64,000 bases of DNA, from assembly GCF_000304475.1 (NCBI RefSeq), contig NC_018949.1, forward strand, positions 496,001 to 560,000, in the 5' to 3' direction. The notes beneath the pieces are model-generated. The model was not told the DNA's origin. It searched no databases and saw only the letters and a program-made list of their open reading frames with translations. Shown here one piece after another: positions 56,553 to 64,000 of the stretch; position 1 is the first letter of the stretch, and each line of letters opens with the position of its first letter. Source of the stretch: Kazachstania africana CBS 2517 (Eukaryota > Ascomycota > Saccharomycetes > Saccharomycetales > Saccharomycetaceae). Position numbers and translations under genes: made by a program.

Positions 56553-57698
56553 ATGACAATCACTTCAAACTTATTTGTTAATCAAAAAGGTTCGACGACT
56601 TCCTTGAAACAGCCTAAAGAGATTGGTTACTACTCAAGAACTCAAAATAATGAGTTTTTAGTTTCTAATGACATTAATCTCAAGTACTACTATCTACCCG
56701 ATGCTGCATTGGACAATAATTTAGATCTCTCCAGTGGGGTAAAGAAATTTAAAGATGTGGAATCTGGGTTTGATGACCCGCACTCTCTCCATGGACTTTT
56801 AGAGGTCATGAAATCACATGAATCGAGCAAAAGTAAGAAACTCAAAGTTGATATAGTCTCAACAAGAAGTGTCATTACGAAACTAATATCAGCGGCTTTT
56901 GATAATGTCAATATTAATCCTATAAATATGAGAATTGTTTCTTTTGATGACCAACTGTTTATAAAAGAATTACCTGTTGCTAAATCCAAGGGGACATCGG
57001 ACTCTTCAGGTATCACAGTGGATCAATATTCAAAATTTAAATTTCATAGTTTGGCTACTATTTCGCAACCTTTAGCATTGGTATCAAGAGAGACTTTAGA
57101 AAAAAGAACCAAGAAGATCAGCAATAATGGCGATCAGTTCGTTTCTGCAGTAAGGACAGGTGTTGGTAGTAGTAAATTACTCTTAGGATCTGAAATCGAC
57201 TGTATATTTGATTTTAAAACGGACGGTAAGGACAATCTAAAACACTATACAAAACTAGCATGCACATCTACGATCAATAGTTCATCAGAAACGCTTAAGT
57301 TTGAAAACAACATTTTTAGAACATGGCTGAGTTGCTTTGTTGTTGGTATTCAAAGGGTTATTTATGGTTTTAAAGATAAAAACTCTATTCTAAAGACCGT
57401 CGAAGAGTTTGCTACCGATGAAATTCCTGTTATTTTAAAACAAAATAACTCAAAAGTCAGCGCAAAATGTTTGGATGCGATAAAGTGGTATGGACTGTTC
57501 ACTGAATGGCTATTAAAGATGATTCCTAGGGATGATACTAAATCTGTTAGGCCTTTTAAACTCATACTAGAAAACAATCATCTGAAGTTGATCGAAATTG
57601 AACAAAACGACAGCGAATACAATGGGTTAGTTGAAGGTGAAGCGATATTATCTAATACTTTCAGGGAATGGCGAAACTCTTTTACAGGTAATGAATGA
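56553..57698 (+). CDS. RAI1: RAI1, decapping/pyrophosphohydrolase partner of Rat1
   Basis: DXO/Rai1-family nuclear enzyme that stabilises the Rat1 exonuclease and removes defective mRNA caps; also needed in rRNA processing. 381 residues (S. cerevisiae 387). The N-terminus SNLFVNQKGSTTSLKQPKEIGYYSR is the family opening. Active-site segments include GSEIDCIFD near 213 and KFENNIFRTWLSCFVVGIQRVIYGFKD (the conserved E/K pair region). It lies between GUS1 and PDE1. The RRPE-PAC promoter fits its role in rRNA maturation. Confidence 0.96.
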   Translation: MTITSNLFVNQKGSTTSLKQPKEIGYYSRTQNNEFLVSNDINLKYYYLPDAALDNNLDLSSGVKKFKDVESGFDDPHSLHGLLEVMKSHESSKSKKLKVDIVSTRSVITKLISAAFDNVNINPINMRIVSFDDQLFIKELPVAKSKGTSDSSGITVDQYSKFKFHSLATISQPLALVSRETLEKRTKKISNNGDQFVSAVRTGVGSSKLLLGSEIDCIFDFKTDGKDNLKHYTKLACTSTINSSSETLKFENNIFRTWLSCFVVGIQRVIYGFKDKNSILKTVEEFATDEIPVILKQNNSKVSAKCLDAIKWYGLFTEWLLKMIPRDDTKSVRPFKLILENNHLKLIEIEQNDSEYNGLVEGEAILSNTFREWRNSFTGNE

Positions 57699-57871
57699 GG
57701 GAACCCTGCATATATTCTATGATATTTTTACGTGATGACGTCAAAAAAAAATCTCACTTTATTTTAGAAACCTGTATATAATTTCCATTGAATAGTATAT
57801 ATATACTCTGTATAATAATAGTAAACCCAACATCAAAGAGCAAAAAAAGAACCCATAAAAATAATCTCGCA

Positions 57872-58972
57872 TTATCTAATGTAACTAATTCCTTCCAATG
57901 TCATGGAGAAATTAACACCATTCAAAGCAGTTTCCATTGCAGCGTACTTCTTTATCTGATTTAGAATGGTCACTCTGGGGTCCTCTCGAAGATTGAATTT
58001 TGAGAACTTTACATGGGTAATTATTACATCCAATCCTGATAAGCCTGATTTGTATAACTCACTTAAACACTTGATTTCGTGAATGAGAAGTTTCGGTGAC
58101 AAGTGCCCATAAAGATTAGTGGGATTGATATTATCTGGACTCGAGCATTCGATCAGGATGGCTTTCAAGGATCCTGCCGGAACATTGTCAACGATATGCT
58201 GCCATATTTTAGATATCAATTCATCTTGTTCTACATCACCAAAAATTGCTATAGCGTCTTTGTTAAATTCATTTTGTATCACAAATGCGGAACTATAAAT
58301 TTTAGCTGATGGTCTCGTTACTCTGTTACCGTGGTGGACTGGAAATGCCGTAATTTTCCAGTTGGGGAAAGTTTTAGACTTGTGAGCCTTCTCTTCCTTC
58401 AAATCCTGTATCATTAGAGGTTCACTACCTTCAAGCATCAAATCAGGCCATATTTCATCGTTGAAAATATGTTCTCTTATAGCCTTAGAAGTGAAAGGCA
58501 GACTGTATAGAGTTTTCTCCTGTTTTGGATCGGCTGAATTTGGATTTGGCTCAAAAAGTAATGGGCTATTCAGTACCATTGCGCCAATGTGATCTAAATG
58601 CGGATGAGTTATATAAAACTCTTTGATACCTTCATAAATCAGAACAGCGTTGACGTGAACGGGAAGGGAGAGGTCTAGTTGGGATAGGAGGGAATTAGGA
58701 AAGCCATATTGATGGGGTATATTGGTATCGATAAAATCTTGTAGCAAAATTTCCCCAGATTCTCTAAAAAAATTCTCCCGTACACTTTCATTTATAGCTT
58801 GCTTCTTATACTGCATTAAGAGCCATGCAATTTGATTAATCCCTGCACCGCCATCAATACAAATAGACTCCATAGTGCCCTCTAGACCATATGGTCTAAG
58901 CATAAAACATTGCGTCGCCTGTTCGTAAGGGCCACCTACTGCCCCTAATATTACGATTTCAAAACTTGGCAT
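57872..58972 (-). CDS. PDE1: PDE1, low-affinity cAMP phosphodiesterase
   Basis: Class II cyclic-nucleotide phosphodiesterase that limits cAMP after glucose stimulation. 366 residues from the ATG at 58972 (MPSFEIVILGAVGGP, the conserved start); the open frame upstream begins with GTG. S. cerevisiae Pde1 is 369 aa. The metallo-beta-lactamase-type signature THPHLDHIGAMVLNSP is near 134-150; VHHGNRVT, FGDVEQDELI, LIECSSPDN and YGHLSPKLLIHEI complete the family set. The upstream spacer to PRE4 is 261 bp. Confidence 0.96.
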   Translation of the reverse strand: MPSFEIVILGAVGGPYEQATQCFMLRPYGLEGTMESICIDGGAGINQIAWLLMQYKKQAINESVRENFFRESGEILLQDFIDTNIPHQYGFPNSLLSQLDLSLPVHVNAVLIYEGIKEFYITHPHLDHIGAMVLNSPLLFEPNPNSADPKQEKTLYSLPFTSKAIREHIFNDEIWPDLMLEGSEPLMIQDLKEEKAHKSKTFPNWKITAFPVHHGNRVTRPSAKIYSSAFVIQNEFNKDAIAIFGDVEQDELISKIWQHIVDNVPAGSLKAILIECSSPDNINPTNLYGHLSPKLLIHEIKCLSELYKSGLSGLDVIITHVKFSKFNLREDPRVTILNQIKKYAAMETALNGVNFSMTLEGISYIR

Positions 58973-59233
58973 AACCACGTCCTCTGACTGGAAAAATTTA
59001 AAAATTGACACCTACGATGGATTACTATTAATATCAATTCTCAAAACTGATAAACTTACTTTACACTTGTACTTCCTATGCATTAAATGCAGATGAGCAA
59101 ATCTTAATGTTTTTTTCTTAGAGCAAGTCGCAAAAAGTACTCATCGGCAAACCTCTTTTGCTTGTAAACTCTTGCTTATGCATATGTAGGACAAGATTAA
59201 AGTATATATTTACATACACTAATAAGAGCTAAT

Positions 59234-60034
59234 CTATACTTTTTGTGTTCCGTAACCTCTGATATCCCTTGCAAACTCCCAGGACATGTTTTCCACTTCT
59301 AAATTCTTTTTCATAATGAGGCCTTGATCCTTATCTAGGATGGCCAAGGAGAACTTTCTGGAAGAACGTGCATCTCTGTAGTAGAGTACTTTCAATGATT
59401 CTAAAATAGTCTTTTCCGCTGTCTCTAAAGTGGTCTTTTCGACGTCAGAATCGTGGTCAATTACACGTCTTAATAGTGGAACGGCTAAATGGGCACCAAA
59501 ACCTGTTGCTAAAGTTGGAGAAGAATATGTTACACCTAGTAAATTCACGTATCTTAAGAAAGGCTTACCGTCGTCTTCTAGACCTGCCACAATCAAAGCA
59601 TTCCATAATGGGTCCATCTTCGACCTACGGTTGTACATGACGTTAGCTAAATATTCAAAAACATAACTTGGCTGTAGACATTCATTACTGTCAGCTGAAG
59701 AGTTATCATAGTTATTTTCAATTTCTAGTTCATCTAAAAGTTCTTCAATGTGTTGCATATCAGAAATGTCCCCGGATATACCTACTACTGTATTTTGGCC
59801 CACAGGTATCAACCTTTCAATATCAGTGAAACGTAACAAAGACCCATAGGCACCGAGATTGTCAGCAGCAATTATAACACCATTGTTATATTTCATAGCT
59901 ATGACCGATGTACCAGTGACTATAGGTTGTTGTGTATTCATTGAAGGATATGGAGATGCTTCGGCAATACTAGTGTTATATTTCCCGTAAGTTTCATCCG
60001 AAGGTCTGCCCCAGCTAAATGGATCGTGATTCAT
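59234..60034 (-). CDS. PRE4: PRE4, proteasome beta-7 subunit
   Basis: Non-catalytic beta-7 subunit of the 20S proteasome core. 266 residues, the same length as S. cerevisiae Pre4. A propeptide-like N-terminus (1-38) precedes TQQPIVTGTSVIAMKYNNGVIIAADNLGAYG. LATGFGAHLAVPLLRRVID and the long C-terminal extension ENMSWEFARDIRGYGTQKV, which reaches the neighbouring ring, are present. PRE4 is on chr VI in S. cerevisiae; here it lies next to PDE1 and ZIP2. An exact PACE box is upstream. Confidence 0.97.
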   Translation of the reverse strand: MNHDPFSWGRPSDETYGKYNTSIAEASPYPSMNTQQPIVTGTSVIAMKYNNGVIIAADNLGAYGSLLRFTDIERLIPVGQNTVVGISGDISDMQHIEELLDELEIENNYDNSSADSNECLQPSYVFEYLANVMYNRRSKMDPLWNALIVAGLEDDGKPFLRYVNLLGVTYSSPTLATGFGAHLAVPLLRRVIDHDSDVEKTTLETAEKTILESLKVLYYRDARSSRKFSLAILDKDQGLIMKKNLEVENMSWEFARDIRGYGTQKV

Positions 60035-60130
60035 AATGTAATGTGTATATGTTTCTCAATTGATGGAATGATATATAACCGTTTTCAATGGTATCCAGTT
60101 CTAACTTCTTCAATTGCGTTGTTGTTAAAG

Positions 60131-60139
60131 GGTGGCAAA
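60131..60139 (+). promoter_or_regulatory. PACE box (Rpn4 site) before PRE4
   Basis: GGTGGCAAA, an exact match to the proteasome-associated control element, 97-105 bp upstream of the PRE4 ATG. Confidence 0.85.
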
Positions 60140-60209
60140 TTTTTCTTCACTAGTAATGCTTTAAGAGTTTTATTGCGAAAAATAATAATAACGACGGTGA
60201 CAGGGTGAC

Positions 60210-60216
60210 CGGGTAA
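60210..60216 (-). promoter_or_regulatory. Reb1 site before PRE4
   Basis: CGGGTAA (TTACCCG on the minus strand), 176 bp upstream of the PRE4 ATG and 25 bp beyond the ZIP2 stop. A GGTGACAGGGTGACC near-repeat lies just to its left. Confidence 0.5.
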
Positions 60217-60240
60217 ATGACAGCGGGAAGAATGACTGCG

Positions 60241-62298
60241 TCACCAATTCAAATGGATGAGTGTTGACAGCCTGGTAAGTTGTGAAGGTGTCAAATAGTC
60301 ATTCAGGTCACAAGAGTTTGCAATAATGTGCTTCAATATCTGTGGAATGTCGTACTTTTTCAGTAGCCGCTTAACTAGTAGGATGTTAAGGCCAATGTCA
60401 CATAATATCTGCTCTTCTACGGTAATACTTTCAAAGCTCTCATCCTCATCAAACATTTCAGCAAACCTGACAACTAGCATGGTTATCCAGTTTAGTAGAG
60501 CTATATTGTTTCCAGTCGGTACGAAATGAACTTCGAATTGTGGGAAGTTCAAAAAAAATCGAAGTCTCCAAAACACTTCCTGGTCTACAGTCTCTAGAAG
60601 TTCTGAATATTCAACAAGTATTATGATTGTTTTGAAATTTTTCAAAAGACTTTGTAATTGGTTTTCATAGTATAGCTTGCCCCCGTTGGAAAGTTGGAAA
60701 AAGTTGGACAATCTAATTCTAAAGACACAAGTCTGATAATTCATGATAAAATCACAATCGAAGTCTAGTGATCTTTCCAAGATCTGAATATTTTCATTTT
60801 CGGAAAGTAGCAACTGTAATAGTTTATAATTAACCTCTAACTTATCCGAGTTAAGGATGAAATATCTGTTTTCCATATTAACCCTCAATCGAGGTGCTTC
60901 CAATTTGAATGATGATGTATCACACCCATGATTATCTCTAATTTGTGTTGGTTTAGGGGATTCCTGTCTTTTCGAAATCCCGCTTGCCAATAAATTAGCA
61001 GAGGTATTATCTCTTGTAGAAATATACTTTCTTCTCTTCCTCTGAAAATCTAACGTAGATCGCAGGTCATCATCAATAAATGATCTTTTTTGAACAGCTA
61101 AGGACATACTAATTTGTTCAGTTGTTGTTACATTGGGAGAACTGTTGGTGTCATTAAACTCAGTCTCGGGCAACAGCTCGCCAGCTTGAAGGGAGCGTTC
61201 AACTTCTGTAATACCCAGCCTCAAGTTTCCAAATTTTTTTTTATCTAAATCAATTAAATCCAAGGTACTTGAAACTAAATATGGAAATACCAATTTCTTA
61301 TTTCTGATATTGAACTCAACACAAGAAATGCTATCATGTTTATATAAGAAACCGAAAACATTTTGAGATTTTAAATTCTTAAATGGATTCCAGTCTAATG
61401 ATTTTAAAAGCATCTTATCCAGATGCCAACTCTGGCGAACTCGACTCTTAAACGGTAAGTCATGTTTTATGCTACTTTCACCCACAGAAAGTTTATAAAA
61501 TTCTAATTTACTCACATTAATGTCGAACAGATTATTGTAGATCGATTCGCTAATGGTTTCTAAGTTTTTATTAGGATCACTGTAGTCATTGTAGTGCCAG
61601 TGCCTGAATTCAAACTTTCGACCTACATTAGACCCACGTTTAACACATATAAGGTCTAATCCAAACTTAGAAAATGACCTGGTTTCTATGAGCTTGAACT
61701 GGACAAGGGAATAATTCCTGTTCTGGAACTGTACACTCTTCGATATCCTCTCATCCAAAAGATTGTTCAACTTCTCGTCTAGATTTGATTCTTTTAAAGG
61801 AAATCTAACTTTGTGTGATATACCTCGGTCTTTTTTAGTCAGTAAATCATTAAGATGAAACTTCCCATAGCTATCTAGTTTAATCGTAGGTTTATCTGTG
61901 ATGAAATCGGCCAAGCGAAATGAAAGATTCTTTTTAATATTTAGCAGATCTTTACAATCTTTACTCAGTTTCACTTTTTCCTTTAGTTCAATTGCTGGCA
62001 AAGTATTGTTCTCCTCATAAGCTGAATACCAGACCTTATATTGTATTATCCTTCTTCTAAAACTTGATGTATTACTAAAAGCCACGACATCCATCATAAA
62101 GTTTTGAAAATTGTTACTTTGCACAGGCAACGACTCAACCACAACATCCTGCCAATTCTGTTGTCTAGATACCTTAGCCAACAACTTTTGTGCTTTTCTA
62201 TTCAAACTGAGCTTTTCCTTAATACATTTGCCATCTACATAGCCGCCCATGGGATCTGACACTTCCACTCCCTCCATTTGCCACAATTCAAAGCTCAT
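60241..62298 (-). CDS. ZIP2: ZIP2, meiotic crossover factor with XPF-like C-terminus
   Basis: Zip2 with Spo16 and Zip4 forms the ZZS complex, which stabilises crossover intermediates and starts synaptonemal complex assembly. 685 residues (S. cerevisiae about 704). Overall conservation is low, as usual for this gene. The C-terminal 170 residues show an XPF-like fold pattern (YETQTCVFRIRLSNFFQLSNG-type strand, then ENQLQSLLKNFKTIIILVEYSELL and FLNFPQFEVHFVPTGNNIALLNW) lacking the nuclease ERKxxxD motif. A helix-hairpin-helix-like tail follows (DIGLNILLVKRLLKKYDIPQILKHI). Position beside PRE4/PDE1 and RMR1/HFM1 matches S. cerevisiae. An URS1-like sequence lies in its first 20 codons. Confidence 0.85.
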   Translation of the reverse strand: MSFELWQMEGVEVSDPMGGYVDGKCIKEKLSLNRKAQKLLAKVSRQQNWQDVVVESLPVQSNNFQNFMMDVVAFSNTSSFRRRIIQYKVWYSAYEENNTLPAIELKEKVKLSKDCKDLLNIKKNLSFRLADFITDKPTIKLDSYGKFHLNDLLTKKDRGISHKVRFPLKESNLDEKLNNLLDERISKSVQFQNRNYSLVQFKLIETRSFSKFGLDLICVKRGSNVGRKFEFRHWHYNDYSDPNKNLETISESIYNNLFDINVSKLEFYKLSVGESSIKHDLPFKSRVRQSWHLDKMLLKSLDWNPFKNLKSQNVFGFLYKHDSISCVEFNIRNKKLVFPYLVSSTLDLIDLDKKKFGNLRLGITEVERSLQAGELLPETEFNDTNSSPNVTTTEQISMSLAVQKRSFIDDDLRSTLDFQRKRRKYISTRDNTSANLLASGISKRQESPKPTQIRDNHGCDTSSFKLEAPRLRVNMENRYFILNSDKLEVNYKLLQLLLSENENIQILERSLDFDCDFIMNYQTCVFRIRLSNFFQLSNGGKLYYENQLQSLLKNFKTIIILVEYSELLETVDQEVFWRLRFFLNFPQFEVHFVPTGNNIALLNWITMLVVRFAEMFDEDESFESITVEEQILCDIGLNILLVKRLLKKYDIPQILKHIIANSCDLNDYLTPSQLTRLSTLIHLNW
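62240..62249. promoter_or_regulatory. URS1/Ume6-type sequence inside the 5' end of ZIP2
   Basis: TAGCCGCCCA on the plus strand matches the published Ume6 consensus TAGCCGCCSA at all ten positions. It lies about 50 nt downstream of the ZIP2 ATG, in coding sequence (residues ~17-20, MGGYVD region). Function is inferred. Confidence 0.5.
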
Positions 62299-62500
62299 AG
62301 TGGCCGAACTCTCGAACTACACACCAGGACACGTTTTGAAGTTGGTGTATCCTTTGATAGTACCTTCTTTTCCGTCACTTCTTAAGGATAATAAATCAAG
62401 CTTTTGATTTTCCATGACTTACCGCTTTATATTTGATTAACTCATATAAACCATAATACACAAGTATTTAACTATATATTGAGGAGTAAACCTCCAGTCC

Positions 62501-63340
62501 CTATTTTCCAGCTACGTCTATTTCTAGTATTTCATCGTCACTTTCAGAATCGATATTACTGATTTTTGATTCTGTGTTCTTGGCCTTAGCGTGCTCGTTT
62601 TCATCCAATTCCATCACAATTACTTCTGACGCCGTATCATCTAATATGACGGGGTTGTCCTCATTATTAGAGAAAGGTTTAATATTACTGAGTGTGGCCG
62701 AACTCTCAGTGAGCTCTACAAGAGCATTATAACGCGATACAAATCTTGGCTTTAAAGTAATCGTTGCCTCCAGGCATTCTGGCAGCTCCATTTCATGATT
62801 ATTCTCTGATCTTTCCTTTAAGATCTTGAAAATTGTCTGGATATCAGCAAAAGAAATTTGATTATTGTAAATATTGTCTTCATTGATGGTTATGTCCAGC
62901 ACAGGGATATCCAATAGTATCTCTTTACTGTTAAACATCAATTTGTTGTAGTGTCTCTCTAAAAAAGAACGAATTTGTGACATTAGCGTATTACATGGTG
63001 TATTAGAAAGCTTGGGGTCTTCTAGCATTACTGTGTACCCTTCGTCCTCATTACTACCCTCTTTTTCATACTTAAACAACAGGAAACTATCATCTTTATA
63101 GTGCACCAGTATCTTTGAGGTGACTTCCATCAATAATGAAGAAGCTGCATCTCTGATAGCGTCATCATCCACAGCTTCTTCATCAAACGTCTCCTCATAT
63201 CCGAGTAAATCCTCTTCATCAGTATCCTCCTCCACCTGGCCCATAGTGCCTTCATCCTCACTCTCCGTCAGTGAAATCTCCAAGTCCTTCGCCAAAGTCT
63301 CCGTAGTTTGACCAGAATGGCCTTCTTCACTGGCACTCAT
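62501..63340 (-). CDS. RMR1: RMR1 ortholog (by position), acidic meiotic recombination protein
   Basis: A 279-residue acidic protein between ZIP2 and HFM1, the position of S. cerevisiae YGL250W/RMR1 (about 241 aa), whose loss reduces meiotic gene conversion. The N-terminal 60 residues are Glu/Asp-rich (SLTESEDEGTMGQVEEDTDEEDLLGYEE). A conserved-looking middle (IRDAASSLLMEVTSKILVHYKDDSFLLFKYE ... LFNSKEILLDIPVLDITINEDNIYNNQISFADIQTIFKIL) follows, then another acidic tail. I do not recognise a domain; the name rests on synteny and general composition. Confidence 0.6.
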   Translation of the reverse strand: MSASEEGHSGQTTETLAKDLEISLTESEDEGTMGQVEEDTDEEDLLGYEETFDEEAVDDDAIRDAASSLLMEVTSKILVHYKDDSFLLFKYEKEGSNEDEGYTVMLEDPKLSNTPCNTLMSQIRSFLERHYNKLMFNSKEILLDIPVLDITINEDNIYNNQISFADIQTIFKILKERSENNHEMELPECLEATITLKPRFVSRYNALVELTESSATLSNIKPFSNNEDNPVILDDTASEVIVMELDENEHAKAKNTESKISNIDSESDDEILEIDVAGK

Positions 63341-63599
63341 CGTATCAGAATTAATATATTCGGCTTTGTGGAAGTTCTGTTTATATATGTTGCTTTATAC
63401 CTTCAGGTCTTTATTTTTCGGTGTTATAAAGAAAACCCTATTTGAAACTTTTTGATATTGTTTAGACCACTTTTACACTAGTTCAAATAAGAGAGCTCAA
63501 CAAAAGAACCTGCGTTAAATAGATTTCTACGAGTGGATAAGAGATCTTGTACACTCTTCTGATTTTGAACATTGAATCTTATTCTCCCTTTGTCGTAAC
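63341..63599. promoter_or_regulatory. RMR1-HFM1 divergent promoter
   Basis: A 259-bp spacer, AT-rich, with no URS1 of its own; the nearest URS1 core is inside HFM1 exon 1. It includes TTTATATATG near 63380, a possible TATA for RMR1. Confidence 0.45.
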
Positions 63600-64000
63600 A
63601 TGGGGACTAAGTTTGATGCCCTCGGCGGCTCCGGGTTTGAAAGTATTTATACAAGATAGCTTCACACCTTTCTATATTATGAGATATATGTGCAATTAAC
63701 TGACTATGGGATTACTTAAGGGCATGGAAAACGACCACAAAGGAAAAAGTCGAAAAGAAACGATCAAGACAAGCCTTTCAAGATAAGTCTTTCTCATAAC
63801 CCTTTGCTAGATGACGAATACGGTAGTGATGAATCCTATTCTACCAATACAGACACCTTTTTAAATAGATCTAACTGTTCTGACGATTTTTCTATCGATC
63901 AAGATGATACACAGATAAGTCATGATGTACAATTCAAGAACGACGATTTTATCAATAATAATAGCAAGAGGAGACTTACAATAAAAAAAAAACACGAGTT
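63600..64000 (+). CDS. HFM1: HFM1/MER3, meiotic DNA helicase (5' part; spliced: 63600-63642 + 63721-64000)
   Basis: Start of the Ski2-like helicase that extends D-loops and promotes crossovers in meiosis. Exon 1 reads MGTKFDALGGSGFE plus one base. The 78-nt intron joins in phase 1 to exon 2: R-HGKRPQRKKSKRNDQDKP, then FKISLSHNPLLDD. Exon 2 is open to the window edge. The product resembles the S. cerevisiae N-terminus (MKTKFDRLGTGKRSRP ... SFKVGLSYNSLLDD ... DDNFSITADDTQ) in order and spacing; here DDFSIDQDDTQ is seen. Without splicing, exon 1 stops after 19 codons (TAG at 63657). The helicase domain lies beyond the window. S. cerevisiae MER3 also has an intron near its start, spliced only with Mer1 in meiosis. 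Confidence 0.88.
63622..63630 (+). promoter_or_regulatory. URS1 (Ume6) core inside HFM1 exon 1
   Basis: TCGGCGGCT, the exact URS1 core, 22 nt downstream of the HFM1 ATG in coding sequence (codons 8-11). It could also serve the divergent RMR1 promoter, 282 bp away. Confidence 0.55.
63643..63720 (+). other. HFM1/MER3 intron with non-consensus donor (78 nt)
   Basis: Donor GTATTT (63643-63648), branch-like AACTGAC (63698-63704), acceptor TTAAG ending at 63720; phase 1. ACACCTTT at 63664-63671 matches the Mer1 splicing enhancer AYACCCTY at 7 of 8 positions, 21 nt from the donor. The weak donor plus near-enhancer is the arrangement of Mer1-dependent introns. Confidence 0.75.

Overview
This is a nuclear chromosome segment from a budding yeast of the family Saccharomycetaceae. 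Genes are compact and mostly intronless, intergenic regions are AT-rich, splice signals are of the GTATGT/TACTAAC type, and almost every protein is recognisable as the ortholog of a Saccharomyces cerevisiae gene in a conserved order. Ortholog names, S. cerevisiae gene order and protein lengths are recalled from general knowledge; no database was searched. I count 31 protein genes, two of them cut by the window edges. Three need splicing to read correctly (OST5, TAN1, HFM1/MER3). I found no tRNA, rRNA, transposon, LTR, centromere or CRISPR array.

Layout. Block 1 (1-17588) corresponds to the right arm of S. cerevisiae chromosome III, inverted: CDC39/NOT1 (partial), MSH3, KIN82/FPK1, the YCR090C ortholog, FIG2-type mating adhesin, ABP1, the YCR087C-A ortholog, CSM1. 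Block 2 (17705-64000) matches the left end of chromosome VII with interleaved chromosome V and VI genes: NIF3, EDC1/2, ARB1, COG1, SDT1/PHM8, VRG4, MTC3, OST5, VID30, SHE10/OSW7, SAP4/155, EMC4, TAN1, SEC15, ADE5,7, MTO1, HAP2, CSE1, DOC1, TAD1, RTF1, GUS1, RAI1, PDE1, PRE4, ZIP2, RMR1, HFM1 (partial). The blocks join in the 116-bp CSM1/NIF3 divergent promoter. ARB1 (chr V in S. cerevisiae) and PRE4 (chr VI) sit within the chr VII order, while KAP114, BRR6, ERJ5 and KEG1 are absent. That is the pattern of a post-whole-genome-duplication yeast that lost a different set of duplicates, such as Kazachstania or Naumovozyma. The genus is inference.

Functions. Most genes are housekeeping: mRNA decay (CDC39, EDC, RAI1), ribosome biogenesis and translation (ARB1, YCR087C-A, GUS1), tRNA modification (TAN1, TAD1, MTO1), secretion (COG1, VRG4, OST5, EMC4, SEC15), nuclear transport (CSE1), protein turnover (VID30, DOC1, PRE4), purine synthesis (ADE5,7), transcription (RTF1, HAP2) and signalling (KIN82, SAP, PDE1). 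A meiotic cluster lies at the right end (ZIP2, RMR1, HFM1).

Promoter signals agree with gene function: two pheromone response elements before FIG2, an Rpn4/PACE site before PRE4, RRPE or PAC boxes before ARB1, RAI1 and the YCR087C-A ortholog, and Ume6/URS1-like sites in the first codons of ZIP2 and HFM1. The least explained structure is a cis-module of TTAGGG-type motifs plus GGCCCGGAT and GTCGGGT, shared by the ARB1-COG1 and SHE10-SAP intergenic regions. One copy carries a perfect 17-bp inverted repeat.
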